From Clostridiales bacterium UBA7103 (GTDB lineage Bacteria > Bacillota > Clostridia > Oscillospirales > Oscillospiraceae), in contig DKYJ01000056.1 in assembly GCA_002493305.1 (NCBI GenBank), positions 27,598 through 56,251 of the forward strand: a DNA stretch of 28,654 nucleotides, in the 5' to 3' direction. The position numbers and the translations under genes are program-made. The notes under the pieces were generated by a model. That model ran no database searches. It saw only the letters and a list, made by a program, of their open reading frames with translations, and had not been told where the DNA came from. Shown here piece after piece: positions 18,612 to 25,973 of this stretch; positions within the stretch are counted from its first letter, which is position 1, and every line of letters begins with the position of its first letter.

Positions 18612-19438
18612 TGGCAGAGCTTTTATATGGCGCTCCCGTGGCGGAGATGATCCGCCGGGAGACTGAAAAGATAATATCCGGGCTGAGCTTTGCGCCGCGC
18701 ATGGCTATACTGCGCATGAGCGAGGACGCGTCCCAGCTTGCCTATGAGCAGGCTGTAAAGAAATACTGCGCAGGGCTGGGCATTGAGGCCGAGAGCCGCT
18801 TTGTGCCGATAGGCGCTCTGAGGCAGACGGTAGAGGATATCAACCGCCAGAGCAGCGTACACGGCTGCATGATCCTTTGCCCCCTGCCAGAGGGAGAGGA
18901 TAGTGCCGCGCTGGATGCGCTTGCGCCGGAGAAAGACATTGACGGAGCCTCTGCCCTGAGTCTTGGGAGGCTGTTTACCGGCAGGGGAGAGTTTTTTGCC
19001 CCCTGCACGGCGGAGGCCTGCCTTGAGCTGATAGACTACTATAAAATAGAGCTTGCCGGGGCGCGGGTCTGCGTCATCGGGCGGAGCCTTGCCGTGGGCA
19101 AGCCGCTTGCCGCCATGCTTGAGCGGCGCAACGCCACCGTGACCATATGCTCCCGCAGCACAAGGGAGCTTGCTGCCGTGTGCCGTCAGGCGGATATTCT
19201 GATCCCCGCCGCCGGTGCGCCGGGGCTTGTTGACACTGGCTTTACCTGCCCCGGGCAGGTGATAATAGATGTAGGCATCAGCAGCGTTGGAGGAAAAACT
19301 CTGGGCGATGTTGATATGGAAAGTGCCGCTCCTGTTGCGGGGGCGGTGTCGCCGGTACCGGGAGGCGTGGGGAGCGTAACCACGGCGGTGCTGGCGAAGC
19401 ATACCGCGCTTGCGGCGTGGAAGGAGGTCCACTTATGA
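18611..19438 (+). CDS. folD: methylene-THF dehydrogenase of the FolD family, cyclohydrolase residues replaced
   Basis: A 275-residue FolD-fold protein. The NADP-binding half is canonical (VIGRSLAVGKPLAAML; ATVTICS; PVPGGVGSVTTAVL), and the KDIDG loop is present (108-112). The active-site lysine of Y-x-x-x-K is replaced: Y45 is followed by E-Q-A-V49, with K50 and K51 adjacent. The glutamine of the VQLPLP motif is Leu89. In bifunctional FolD enzymes that Lys is essential for cyclohydrolase activity. With fchA translated just upstream, this protein is probably dehydrogenase-only (inference). Overlaps both neighbours by 1 and 4 nt. Confidence 0.9.
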   Translation: MAELLYGAPVAEMIRRETEKIISGLSFAPRMAILRMSEDASQLAYEQAVKKYCAGLGIEAESRFVPIGALRQTVEDINRQSSVHGCMILCPLPEGEDSAALDALAPEKDIDGASALSLGRLFTGRGEFFAPCTAEACLELIDYYKIELAGARVCVIGRSLAVGKPLAAMLERRNATVTICSRSTRELAAVCRQADILIPAAGAPGLVDTGFTCPGQVIIDVGISSVGGKTLGDVDMESAAPVAGAVSPVPGGVGSVTTAVLAKHTALAAWKEVHL

Positions 19439-19947
19439 AAACAAAACAGCTTGCCACCGATGCGGTGCTGGCCGCCATGTGTGCGGTTCTGGGCGCGCTG
19501 TCGCTGGATTTCGGTAACCTGAAGATCAGCTTTGAGAGCCTGCCGGTGCTGATGGCGGCGCTGATGTTTGGCCCTTGGGACGGCTTTGCCGTGGGCGGCA
19601 TAGGGACGCTTATTTATCAGCTCCTGCGCTACGGTGTGAGCGTGACCACCGTGCTGTGGATGCTGCCCTACGCGCTGTGCGGATTCCTGGCCGGGTACTA
19701 TGCCCGGCGGGAGAATTTTGAGCTTAATAACAAGCAGATCACCGCCGCGGTATTCGTCTCCTGCGCGCTGATCTTTCTGCTCAACACCATTGTCATGTAT
19801 ATTGACAGCAAGGTGTACGGGTACTACTCTTTTGTCTATATTTTCGGCTCGATGCTGCCCAGGATTGCGGTTTTTCTGATAAAATCTGCCGCTTTTTCCG
19901 CAGTAATGCCCCTGCTGATACGTGCGGCAAAGCGCGTTGTGCGCTGA
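19435..19947 (+). CDS. folT: folate-family ECF transporter S component
   Basis: A 170-residue membrane protein with about five or six helices and the ECF S-component N-terminus (ATDAVLAAMCAVLGAL). A PLVLMAALMFGPWDGFAVGG-like region is typical of FolT. ATG 19435 overlaps the folD stop and has AAGGAGG 7 nt upstream. Fourth-step logic with fhs, fchA and folD supports folate as ligand. It needs an ECF A/A'/T module encoded elsewhere. Confidence 0.85.
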   Translation: MKTKQLATDAVLAAMCAVLGALSLDFGNLKISFESLPVLMAALMFGPWDGFAVGGIGTLIYQLLRYGVSVTTVLWMLPYALCGFLAGYYARRENFELNNKQITAAVFVSCALIFLLNTIVMYIDSKVYGYYSFVYIFGSMLPRIAVFLIKSAAFSAVMPLLIRAAKRVVR

Positions 19948-19977
19948 AGCAGTATTTGATGAGTAAGTGAACTTCAA

Positions 19978-20007
19978 AAACCCGCCACTGTGAAGAGTGG
20001 CGGGTTT
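19978..20007 (+). terminator. intrinsic terminator of fchA-folD-folT
   Basis: AAACCCGCCACT pairs perfectly with AGTGGCGGGTTT around a GTGAAG loop, followed by a T-rich tail, 30 bp after the folT stop. Confidence 0.92.
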
Positions 20008-20036
20008 GCTTTGGGTTGGAGAGGATTCTTAAGCGC

Positions 20037-20137
20037 TCATTCAAACAAGCGAGTGAATCTCTTTCTATCCTCCCTGAGAAAAGCCAGATAATAAGTCACG
20101 TTAAATTCTGCATCGGAAATGGGCACGGCGATACGGC
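20037..20137 (-). pseudogene. C-terminal remnant, probably of a LysR-type regulator
   Basis: A minus-strand reading frame ending at TGA 20039-20037 encodes a tail of about 33 residues containing RIAVPISDAEF and YYLAFLREDRKRF. This resembles the end of LysR substrate-binding domains. The frame continues upstream only into sequence antisense to the EFR1 remnant, and no start or helix-turn-helix is found. The family assignment rests on a short stretch and is weak; the truncation itself is clear if the frame was ever coding. Confidence 0.35.
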
Positions 20138-20644
20138 CACGAAATGCCGGCCATGGTGAAGGATTTTTTGCGGAAGGTGCAATTTGAGACCGATTATTTT
20201 TACATCGTGCTGACTTACGGCGCTCTCAATGGCGGCGCGGCGGAGCTGGAAGAAGACTACCCCCGCTCCATCGGCAAGCGCGCGGATTACATTAACAGCA
20301 TGGTCATGGTAGACAATTTCCTGCCAGTATTCGATATGACCGAGCAAATGCAGATCGACAAACATCTGGGCGAGCAAATTTCCTCCATAAAAGCGGACAT
20401 TGCCGCAAAAAAGCGCGCCTGTCAGGAGGTCACGCCGGCAGACCGGGAGACACACCGAATTTATCTTAAAATGGTGGACAGCGCGCCGGAAACCGTCTGG
20501 TCGGCGTTTAAGGTCACCGATAATTGCATATTGACAGACGGGGAAATGGCGCAGCTTCGCGCTCTGGACGGAAAAGGCCGATTCTTCAATATGAGCTATG
20601 AAGAAGTAAAAGCCTTTGTCAGCGGTATCGTGCTGACGGATTGA
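20132..20644 (+). pseudogene. truncated EFR1-family flavodoxin/ferredoxin remnant
   Basis: The frame (open from 20105; first ATG 20144, 166 residues) encodes the second half of an EFR1-type flavodoxin domain: YGHEMPAMVKDFL, DYFYIVLTYG, and a MVDNFLPVFDM...KADIAAKKR segment. It reaches FKVTDNCI, where the family continues with CxxCxxC ferredoxin ligands. Here the sequence turns into unrelated LTDGEMAQL... and stops. Both the FMN-binding N-terminus and the [4Fe-4S] domain are therefore missing. No ribosome site precedes the ATG. Confidence 0.7.
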
Positions 20645-20739
20645 ACTGTGGTATTCATCAGCGAAGCGGCTTCATCATTTATAACGAAAATCCGATTTAA
20701 TGAATGATAAATATTGAATAATCAAAAACGGATAATATG

Positions 20740-20782
20740 AAACGGAAATCCGTCCTCTTACGAGAACGGATTTCCGTTTTGT
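20740..20782 (+). terminator. intrinsic terminator-like hairpin
   Basis: AAACGGAAATCCGT pairs with ACGGATTTCCGTTT (14 bp) and ends in TTTT. A further GTGTAA/TTACAC palindrome follows at 20781-20795. It probably ended the transcript of the now decayed EFR1 gene. Confidence 0.8.
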
Positions 20783-20816
20783 GTAAGCTTTACACTAAAG
20801 ATGCAGCCAACTAAAA

Positions 20817-20851
20817 CCAAACCGCAGCCCAACGCAGTGGGTGCGGTTTGG
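20817..20851. other. strong GC-rich hairpin between terminators
   Basis: CCAAACCGCAGCCC (20817-20830) pairs with GGGTGCGGTTTGG (20839-20851). There is no T-run on either side. It lies between the EFR1-remnant terminator and the tRNA-Ser terminator; its role is unclear. Confidence 0.5.
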
Positions 20852-20856
20852 AAGCG

Positions 20857-20921
20857 AAAAACAAGCCCATCAGGCTAAGAAACCTCGCCGCAAGGCGGGG
20901 ATTCGTGCTATAAGGGCTTGT
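20857..20921 (-). terminator. terminator downstream of tRNA-Ser
   Basis: The outer stem ACAAGCCC/GGGCTTGT (20861-20868 and 20914-20921) encloses an inner CCTCGCC-GCAA-GGCGGGG hairpin. On the minus strand the outer stem is followed by a five-T run. It starts 8 bp past the tRNA CCA end. Confidence 0.7.
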
Positions 20922-20928
20922 TTAGAGC

Positions 20929-21019
20929 TGGCGGAGGGTAAGGGATTCGAACCCCTGTGGACATCACTGCCCTAACGGTTTTCAAGACCGCCCCGTTATG
21001 ACCGCTTCGGTAACCCTCC
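20929..21019 (-). tRNA. tRNA-Ser (anticodon TGA)
   Basis: A type II tRNA on the minus strand. The acceptor GGAGGGT pairs with ACCCTCC. Anticodon stem GCGGT/ACCGT has loop CTTGAAA (anticodon UGA). A long variable arm precedes a GGTTCGAATCC T arm, and discriminator G with encoded CCA is at 20931-20929. It reads UCA and wobble serine codons. Confidence 0.96.
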
Positions 21020-21032
21020 ATAACGGTATAGA

Positions 21033-21061
21033 ATATTACCATGTTCGCATGGAAAAGTCAA
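21033..21061 (-). promoter_or_regulatory. sigma-A promoter of tRNA-Ser
   Basis: TTGACT (21061-21056), 17-bp spacer, TAATAT (21038-21033) on the minus strand. The -10 ends 14 bp before the tRNA 5' end, the same geometry as at tRNA-Val. Confidence 0.8.
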
Positions 21062-21071
21062 TCCAAAAGGT

Positions 21072-21548
21072 TTACTTCAAAAGCTCCTTGCCCTGCTTTC
21101 CGGTTAGATGCTCGATTTTCAGCTCCAGCATGTGCATGGCCTTTATGCTCTTATCCGCCTCGGCGCGGCTCTGCGCAGGGTGACCGGGGTTATACTTCTC
21201 CGCCAGCTTCAAAACGGCGGGGAGCTTTTCCCCCTCGTCCATAACACGGATGCGTCCGAAAGCGATAACGCTTTTATACGCGGTGGTGTACTTCTCAGGC
21301 AGGACCTTATCCTGCGCCACCACGCAGAAGCTGGCCTTGTCGCAGCGACTGATAGCGTCAATTTTATGCCCTGTGAGGGCGGAGTGAAAATATATGCATC
21401 CATCAGAGTAGACATAGCTTATGGGCAGGGCATAGGGATAGCCCTCGTCCCCGGATAGGGCGAGAACGCCGCTGCTGCACTCTTCAAGCAGTCTGACGGA
21501 GCTCGCTTCATCGAGCTGCTGCTTGGCTCTGCGCATTTGTCTGAACAT
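21072..21548 (-). CDS. pyridoxamine 5'-phosphate oxidase-like (Nim-type) flavoprotein
   Basis: A 158-residue split-barrel protein with the PNPOx-like core (SGVLALSGDEGYPYALPISYVYSDGCIYFHSA, then GHKIDAI and CDKASFCVV). Such proteins bind FMN or related flavins; NimA homologues reduce 5-nitroimidazoles, but many have other or unknown roles. The start lies 2 bp after the EamA gene's stop, with its AAGGAGG inside that gene's 3' end. The two are probably co-transcribed. A specific substrate cannot be assigned. Confidence 0.85.
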   Translation of the reverse strand: MFRQMRRAKQQLDEASSVRLLEECSSGVLALSGDEGYPYALPISYVYSDGCIYFHSALTGHKIDAISRCDKASFCVVAQDKVLPEKYTTAYKSVIAFGRIRVMDEGEKLPAVLKLAEKYNPGHPAQSRAEADKSIKAMHMLELKIEHLTGKQGKELLK

Positions 21549-21550
21549 AA

Positions 21551-22435
21551 TTACTCCTCCTTGCTTTTCCCCGGCAGCTCGCTTATGACGGCAGAGCCGA
21601 TAATAAGCACAGCGCCGATAACTCCGCCGATACCCAGCGGCTCTTTAAGCAGCAGCGCCGAGAGCAGCACCGCAGTCACAGGGTCAATATAGCTCAAGAT
21701 GGCAAGTGTCTGCGCGCTCAGCGCCTCCATTGAGCCAAAATACAGAAAATACGCAAGTCCTGTATGCACAACGCCAACGATGATAAGCATTATCCAGCCA
21801 AAGCCGTCAAGCGAAAGACCGCTGAGGCTGCCTCCGAGAAGATTATACGCCAGCATCACCACGGAGGAGACCGCAAGCTGGCTTATCGTCCGGTCATAGG
21901 CGGAGACGCCACGGAGCTTTTTGTTGAGAACAACGATGCAGGCGTAGAGCGTTGCCGCGCCAACGGCGAGCGCCATGCCCTTAACGGGCTCAGCGCCGGG
22001 CGCGCCGCCGCCAAGCACGCCGGAGACAAGCACCATGCCGCAAAGTGCTGCCAGAACGCACAAGAGCTTTCGCGCGCTCAGGCGCTCCCTGAACAAAAAA
22101 GGAGAGGCGGCAACCAGCAGAATGGGCGCTAGATAGTAGCACAGGGTGGCGGCAGCCACAGTGGTATATTGGTAAGACTCAAAGAGCAGTACCCAGTTTG
22201 CACCCAGCAGCGTGCCCAGCACCAGCAGCAGGGGGAGATTGCGCTTTATGCCCGCCATATCCGGGCGGGAGCGCTTTATAAGCAGCACCAGCAGCAGGAA
22301 GGGCGCGCCGATAAGCCCGCGAGCCATGGCGATGACTGCGGAGGGCAGAGGAATATACCGCACGAAGATGCCGATAGTGCCGTAGATCAGCATTGAGCCG
22401 ATGACGCTCAGCCGCGCGGCGTTTTCTCTGTTCAT
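21551..22435 (-). CDS. EamA/DMT superfamily transporter
   Basis: A 294-residue membrane protein with ten predicted helices in two EamA repeats (about 8-135 and 150-285). This is typical of drug/metabolite or amino-acid exporters. I chose ATG 22435, preceded by GGAG at 8 nt; an in-frame extension 20 residues longer has no ribosome site and runs into the structured leader. That GGAG sits in one arm of an 18-bp inverted repeat, suggesting control of translation. Substrate unknown. Confidence 0.9.
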   Translation of the reverse strand: MNRENAARLSVIGSMLIYGTIGIFVRYIPLPSAVIAMARGLIGAPFLLLVLLIKRSRPDMAGIKRNLPLLLVLGTLLGANWVLLFESYQYTTVAAATLCYYLAPILLVAASPFLFRERLSARKLLCVLAALCGMVLVSGVLGGGAPGAEPVKGMALAVGAATLYACIVVLNKKLRGVSAYDRTISQLAVSSVVMLAYNLLGGSLSGLSLDGFGWIMLIIVGVVHTGLAYFLYFGSMEALSAQTLAILSYIDPVTAVLLSALLLKEPLGIGGVIGAVLIIGSAVISELPGKSKEE

Positions 22436-22440
22436 ATGAT

Positions 22441-22523
22441 AATCTCCATTCTGCCGCACAACTGTCAGCACAAAAAGAAATGAAAATCTCCACATGCGGC
22501 AGAATGGAGATTTTCGGCATGTG
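22441..22523 (-). promoter_or_regulatory. candidate leader RNA switch before the EamA gene
   Basis: The segment 22495-22512 can pair in three exclusive ways. It forms a perfect 18-bp duplex with 22441-22458, burying the GGAG ribosome site. It can form a local hairpin GAAAATCTCC/GGAGATTTTC (22515-22506 with 22491-22482), followed by a T-rich tail on the minus strand. Or CACATGC/GCATGTG (22491-22497 and 22517-22523) can close around it. Two further hairpins lie upstream in the leader: a 9-bp palindrome at 22565-22592, and GCCGC/GCGGC near 22530-22545. I recognise no known riboswitch class. Confidence 0.5.
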
Positions 22524-22621
22524 CAGCCTTGCCGCTTCAGCGGCGAGCGGCGCGCCGTTTTTATTGCATAGTGTGAATTTTCGCACTATGCACCTGCCGA
22601 AAAATAGAATGAATATGCGGT

Positions 22622-22629
22622 ATTTTAGC
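22622..22629 (-). promoter_or_regulatory. putative extended -10 promoter of the EamA operon
   Basis: TGC followed by TAAAAT (22627-22622) on the minus strand forms an extended -10; no good -35 is visible 16-18 bp upstream. A start near 22615 gives a leader of about 180 nt containing all the hairpins. Confidence 0.45.
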
Positions 22630-22670
22630 ACATGTTGCGAAAAAAGGGAAGATGACAATTCCCGATTTAC

Positions 22671-22754
22671 AACTTCCCGTTTACTGGACAGCGCTCTTTG
22701 CGCTTGTGTCGTACCGACGGGTATGATAAAATCAAATCGGCAAATCGAGGTTTG
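22671..22754 (+). repeat. 84-bp promoter-bearing repeat, copy 1
   Basis: About 90% identical over 84 bp to 23199-23282. It contains AGCGC/GCGCT, and GTCG-TAC-CGAC next to TACC/GGTA palindromes. It carries a plausible promoter: TTGTGT (22704-22709), 17 bp, TAAAAT (22727-22732) with a TGA extension. It places that promoter 38 bp before the SnoaL-like gene. Confidence 0.85.
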
Positions 22755-22769
22755 GGGAGGAAATGATTG

Positions 22770-23189
22770 ATGAACGAAAGAGAGCAGATAATCCGTCTGT
22801 GGTTTAATATGTGGCTGCAGCAAAAAGATTTAGGTATAGATGAAATTTTCACAGATGATGTTATTTATATCGAAAGCTGGAGCCCGAAATATGAAAATCG
22901 CGCCACTGTAAAGCACTGGTTTGAGGAATGGAATACTCGGGGGAAAGTTCTTGTATGGGACATAAAACAGTTCTTTCACAAGGAAAATCAAACTGTTGTT
23001 GAATGGTATTTCAAAAACAGAATGGAAAATGGGCGTATTGAAGAATTTGATGGAATATCACTTGTTGAATGGACATCTAACAGCAAAATTAGATTTCTAA
23101 AGGAGTTCGGCTGTAATCTGAACAACTATAATCCTTATCAAAACAGCGACACCCCACAATTAAAGGAAGAAAAAGCTAACTGGTTTTGA
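22770..23189 (+). CDS. SnoaL/NTF2-like small protein
   Basis: A 139-residue protein with the cone-like NTF2/SnoaL fold signature: helical N-terminus (EQIIRLWFNMWLQQKDLGIDEIF), then TDDVIYIESWSPKYENRATVKHWFEEW and a beta-rich C-terminus (VVEWYFKNRMENGRIEEFDGISLVEW). Such proteins are small-ligand-binding or isomerase-like, and no catalytic assignment is possible. ATG 22770 lies 9 nt after GGAGG. The gene is much more AT-rich than its neighbours, suggesting recent transfer, and is flanked by both copies of the 84-bp repeat. Confidence 0.8.
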   Translation: MNEREQIIRLWFNMWLQQKDLGIDEIFTDDVIYIESWSPKYENRATVKHWFEEWNTRGKVLVWDIKQFFHKENQTVVEWYFKNRMENGRIEEFDGISLVEWTSNSKIRFLKEFGCNLNNYNPYQNSDTPQLKEEKANWF

Positions 23190-23198
23190 TACCGTGAT

Positions 23199-23282
23199 AA
23201 CTTCCCGTTTACCGGACAGCGCTTTTTGCGCTTGTGTCGTACCGACGGGTATGATAGAATCAAATAGACAAATCGGAATTTG
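23199..23282 (+). repeat. 84-bp promoter-bearing repeat, copy 2
   Basis: Second copy, 528 bp from the first, about eight differences in 84 bp. It preserves TTGTGT (23232-23237) and the -10 (TAGAAT, 23255-23260). It begins 10 bp after the SnoaL stop and ends 11 bp before the GNAT ATG. A degenerate 18-bp match to its first bases recurs at about 23764, just after the GNAT stop. Confidence 0.85.
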
Positions 23283-23293
23283 CGGTGACAAGT

Positions 23294-23759
23294 ATGGAAC
23301 TATCAACAGAAAGATGCATTATCCGCAGCATGATGATGAAAGATGCTGACGATTTATATCAAGTGCTTTCAGACGCAAGTGTTATGATGTATGTTGAACA
23401 GGTTTTTGACATGGATCGGACAAGATGTTTTATCCAAACGGCAGGATTGTGCGAACTGCCATTGGTTTATGCAATTGTCTGGAAAATGACGGGCAAAGTA
23501 ATTGGGCATGCAATTTTTCATTCCTATGAGAAAAACGACTATGAGATCGGTTGGGTATTAAACAAAAATTACTGGGGGAATCGGAATTGCAGATGAAGTG
23601 ACAAAAGAACTGATAAGATTCGCAAAAAATTTGGGTGTCGAAAGCTGCGTCATTGAATGTGATGAAAGACAAATCACCAGCAAAAAGATTGCAATCAAAA
23701 ACGGATTTGTATACGAGGATAAATTGGACAACCTTGAACGCTACAGATTAGTGCTGTAA
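23294..23759 (+). pseudogene. GNAT N-acetyltransferase with +1 frameshift
   Basis: Starting at ATG 23294 (GGTGA 5 nt upstream), the frame reads as a GNAT protein through GKVIGHAIFHSYEKNDYEIGWVLNKNYWG. It then shifts at a run of five G (23574-23578) and stops soon after. One G fewer restores GIGIADEVTKELIRFAKNLGVESC to YRLVL, a normal acceptor-binding end of 154 residues in total. Substrate unknown. AT-rich like the adjacent SnoaL gene. It could be a true pseudogene, phase variation in the G-run, or a sequencing error. Confidence 0.85.
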
Positions 23760-23856
23760 TCGCCAACTTCCAGTTTGTCGGGTGGAGGCGCAGGATGATT
23801 TAGTTCACTCTCTGCCATTTTGCATATTAAATAATCTCCGAAAAGGATGGACAAGC

Positions 23857-25086
23857 ATGAAAATTCAAAGGGACTACCCCCGCGTTATCGTCAGCCGCAA
23901 GGGTCTGCGCTGGACGGAGCAGGGGCATCCGTGGATATACGAATCGGACATCGTGGACGAGGAGGGGGAGCTTATAAGCGGCTGCCTTGCCGACGCAGTG
24001 GGCGAAAACGGCAAGTACATCGGCACGGGATTTTACAGCCCGAGCAGCAAGATACGCCTGCGCCTTGTCTCCCGCAACGCGAATGACCGCTTTGACGAGG
24101 CCTTTTGGCGGCGGCGCGTCAAGTACGCCTGGGACTACCGCAAAACCGTCATGGGCGGTGACATCGGCTGCTGCCGGGTGATCTTCGGCGAGTCGGATGG
24201 CTTTCCGGGGCTGACGGTGGACAGATTTTCAGACCTGTTGGTTGCCCAGACGCTCTCCGTGGGCATGGAGCAGCTAAAGTCTATGCTCTTTCCTATAATA
24301 GTAGACACTCTTCGCCGCGACGGGCAGGAGATACGCGGCATGTTCGAGAGAAATGATGTCGCCCTGCGTGAGCGTGAGGGCATGGAGCAGGGCAAGGGCT
24401 GGTTTCCCCTTGAGGGCGAGGCGCTGCCGGAAAGCCCCTTGACCGAAATATGCGAAAACGGCGTTTTTTACCATGTAGATGTGGAAAATGGGCAGAAAAC
24501 CGGCTTTTTCCTCGACCAGAAGTACAACCGACTCGCCGTTGCGCGCCTTGCGAGGGGCAAGCGGGTGCTGGACTGCTTCACGCACACCGGCTCATTCGCA
24601 CTTAACGCCGCCATGGGCGGCGCGGAGCGGGTGACGGGCGTTGATGTGTCGGAGACGGCGGTGGAGATGGCGCGCACCAACGCCCGCAGAAATGGACTTG
24701 AGGACAGGACGGAGTTCATCGCCGCCGATGTGTTTAAGCTCCTGCCGGAGCTGGAGCGGCAGGGGGGCAGGCCATATGACTTCATCATTCTTGACCCGCC
24801 CGCCTTTACAAAGTCCCGCAAGACCATGGATAATGCCGAGCGGGGCTATAAGGAGATAAACTACCGCGCGCTCAAGCTCCTGCCGCGCGGAGGATATTTT
24901 GCCACCGCCTCATGCAGCCACTTTATGCCCGCGGCAAATTTTGAGCGTATGCTCCGCTCCGCCGCCGCCGACGCGGGCGTGGAACTAAAGCAGATAGAAG
25001 CGCGCCAGCAAGCGCCGGATCATCCCATCCTCTGGAATGTCCCGGAGACGGACTATTTGAAGTTCTATATTTTTCAAGTGGTATGA
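23857..25086 (+). CDS. rlmI: class I SAM-dependent rRNA methyltransferase, RlmI-like
   Basis: A 409-residue protein with an N-terminal PUA domain (about 5-75), a central RlmI-like EEHEE domain and a Rossmann methyltransferase with LDCFTHTGSFAL (SAM loop, 238-249), GVDVSETAVE, DPPAF (313-317) and the catalytic SCS (352-354). E. coli RlmI methylates C1962 of 23S rRNA at C5. ATG 23857 follows AAGGATGG; a longer in-frame start at 23782 lacks a site. A weak promoter (TTCACT-17-TTAAAT, 23804-23832) may serve it. GC-rich like the chromosome core. Confidence 0.9.
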   Translation: MKIQRDYPRVIVSRKGLRWTEQGHPWIYESDIVDEEGELISGCLADAVGENGKYIGTGFYSPSSKIRLRLVSRNANDRFDEAFWRRRVKYAWDYRKTVMGGDIGCCRVIFGESDGFPGLTVDRFSDLLVAQTLSVGMEQLKSMLFPIIVDTLRRDGQEIRGMFERNDVALREREGMEQGKGWFPLEGEALPESPLTEICENGVFYHVDVENGQKTGFFLDQKYNRLAVARLARGKRVLDCFTHTGSFALNAAMGGAERVTGVDVSETAVEMARTNARRNGLEDRTEFIAADVFKLLPELERQGGRPYDFIILDPPAFTKSRKTMDNAERGYKEINYRALKLLPRGGYFATASCSHFMPAANFERMLRSAAADAGVELKQIEARQQAPDHPILWNVPETDYLKFYIFQVV

Positions 25087-25087
25087 A

Positions 25088-25123
25088 AAAGCTCCCCGAT
25101 TTGCCCGCAAATCGGGGAGCTTT
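25088..25123. terminator. bidirectional terminator between rlmI and the lipoprotein gene
   Basis: A perfect 17-bp stem, AAAGCTCCCCGATTTGC/GCAAATCGGGGAGCTTT, with a minimal loop and A- and T-tracts. The two convergent stop codons are 42 bp apart. Confidence 0.95.
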
Positions 25124-25125
25124 GC

Positions 25126-25860
25126 TTACATATCGCCGAGCTGCTCGACTATTTCCTCGGCGGTGTAAAGACCATCGTAATAAAAACCGTTGTCGCCGAG
25201 GACATAGTTATAGAGATCATAGGAATAGACAGCAAGGGACGCATCGAACACAGAGGCGAGCTCTGCCTCATATTCCTCAGCGGACACCGGGGCGCCGCTC
25301 CATGTGTAGTTGTATTTTATGTTGCCGTTTTCGTCAAACTCCGCCTGCTCGCTGGTTTGATCACGCGTACCGCCGGCGATGACGGTCATCTGCCCATCAA
25401 CTATGCTGTACACGGACGCAATATAGTGCCCCATGTTGCCCTCGTTATTGAGCAGGAGATTGCCGCGCGGAATGTAGCTGAAGCTCAGGCGATAAAGCTG
25501 AGTTTCATGCACCGCGCCGTCGGAATAGTTGAGTATGCGGCTGCCCTCGGCCTCGCAGTCCCCTATATCCGCGATTTCCGGAATGTCATCATCGTCCAGA
25601 TAGATAAGCACAAAGCGGCGGGGAGATATGGAGCTGGTGTGTTCCGGGAGATAATCGGCGTAGGCCCGCTTCCAATCCTCCACGGCGGCATCATCGGGGG
25701 TGGATACTGCGGGAGTGACGCCCGCACCGTAGATCATCATCGGCGAGGACTCCGGAGCGGGCGTAGGGGTGGGAGTCGGCGTCGGCTCAGGCGCGGCTAT
25801 CCCGCAGGCGCACAGCAGCAAAAAGAGCGGTATAAGCGGAAGGGCTTTTATGAGTTTCAT
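25126..25860 (-). CDS. lipoprotein with Thr-Pro linker
   Basis: A 244-residue protein: basic N-terminus, hydrophobic signal, lipobox LCAC with the lipidated Cys at 19, a TPTPTPTPAP linker (about 27-36), then an extracellular domain of about 190 residues. The FVLIYLDDDDIPEI segment has an acidic loop that could bind calcium. Start at ATG 25860 with GGAG 9 nt upstream. Thr-Pro linkers recur in the zinc-ribbon protein at 209-889, suggesting a common wall-spanning solution in this organism. Monocistronic; function unknown. Confidence 0.85.
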   Translation of the reverse strand: MKLIKALPLIPLFLLLCACGIAAPEPTPTPTPTPAPESSPMMIYGAGVTPAVSTPDDAAVEDWKRAYADYLPEHTSSISPRRFVLIYLDDDDIPEIADIGDCEAEGSRILNYSDGAVHETQLYRLSFSYIPRGNLLLNNEGNMGHYIASVYSIVDGQMTVIAGGTRDQTSEQAEFDENGNIKYNYTWSGAPVSAEEYEAELASVFDASLAVYSYDLYNYVLGDNGFYYDGLYTAEEIVEQLGDM

Positions 25861-25931
25861 ATGTGCTATCTCCAATCAGCTTTTTCTTAATATTAACCCA
25901 AATACCGGCGGAATACCACTAAAGAAATCTT

Positions 25932-25952
25932 AAATTACCCGCAGAGTAATTT
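25932..25952. promoter_or_regulatory. small inverted repeat in a divergent intergenic region
   Basis: AAATTAC and GTAATTT, 7-bp arms with a 7-bp spacer, about 20 bp upstream of the -35 of the DUF5058 operon and 70 bp from the lipoprotein start. It could be an operator; the evidence is symmetry and position only. Confidence 0.35.
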
Positions 25953-25973
25953 TCCAAAAAACGGCTTTTCTGC

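Noticed and set aside
22671..23782. Integron cassette array
   Set aside because: No attC core (GTTRRRY/RYYYAAC pair) at the repeat ends, no integrase seen, and the repeats carry promoters.
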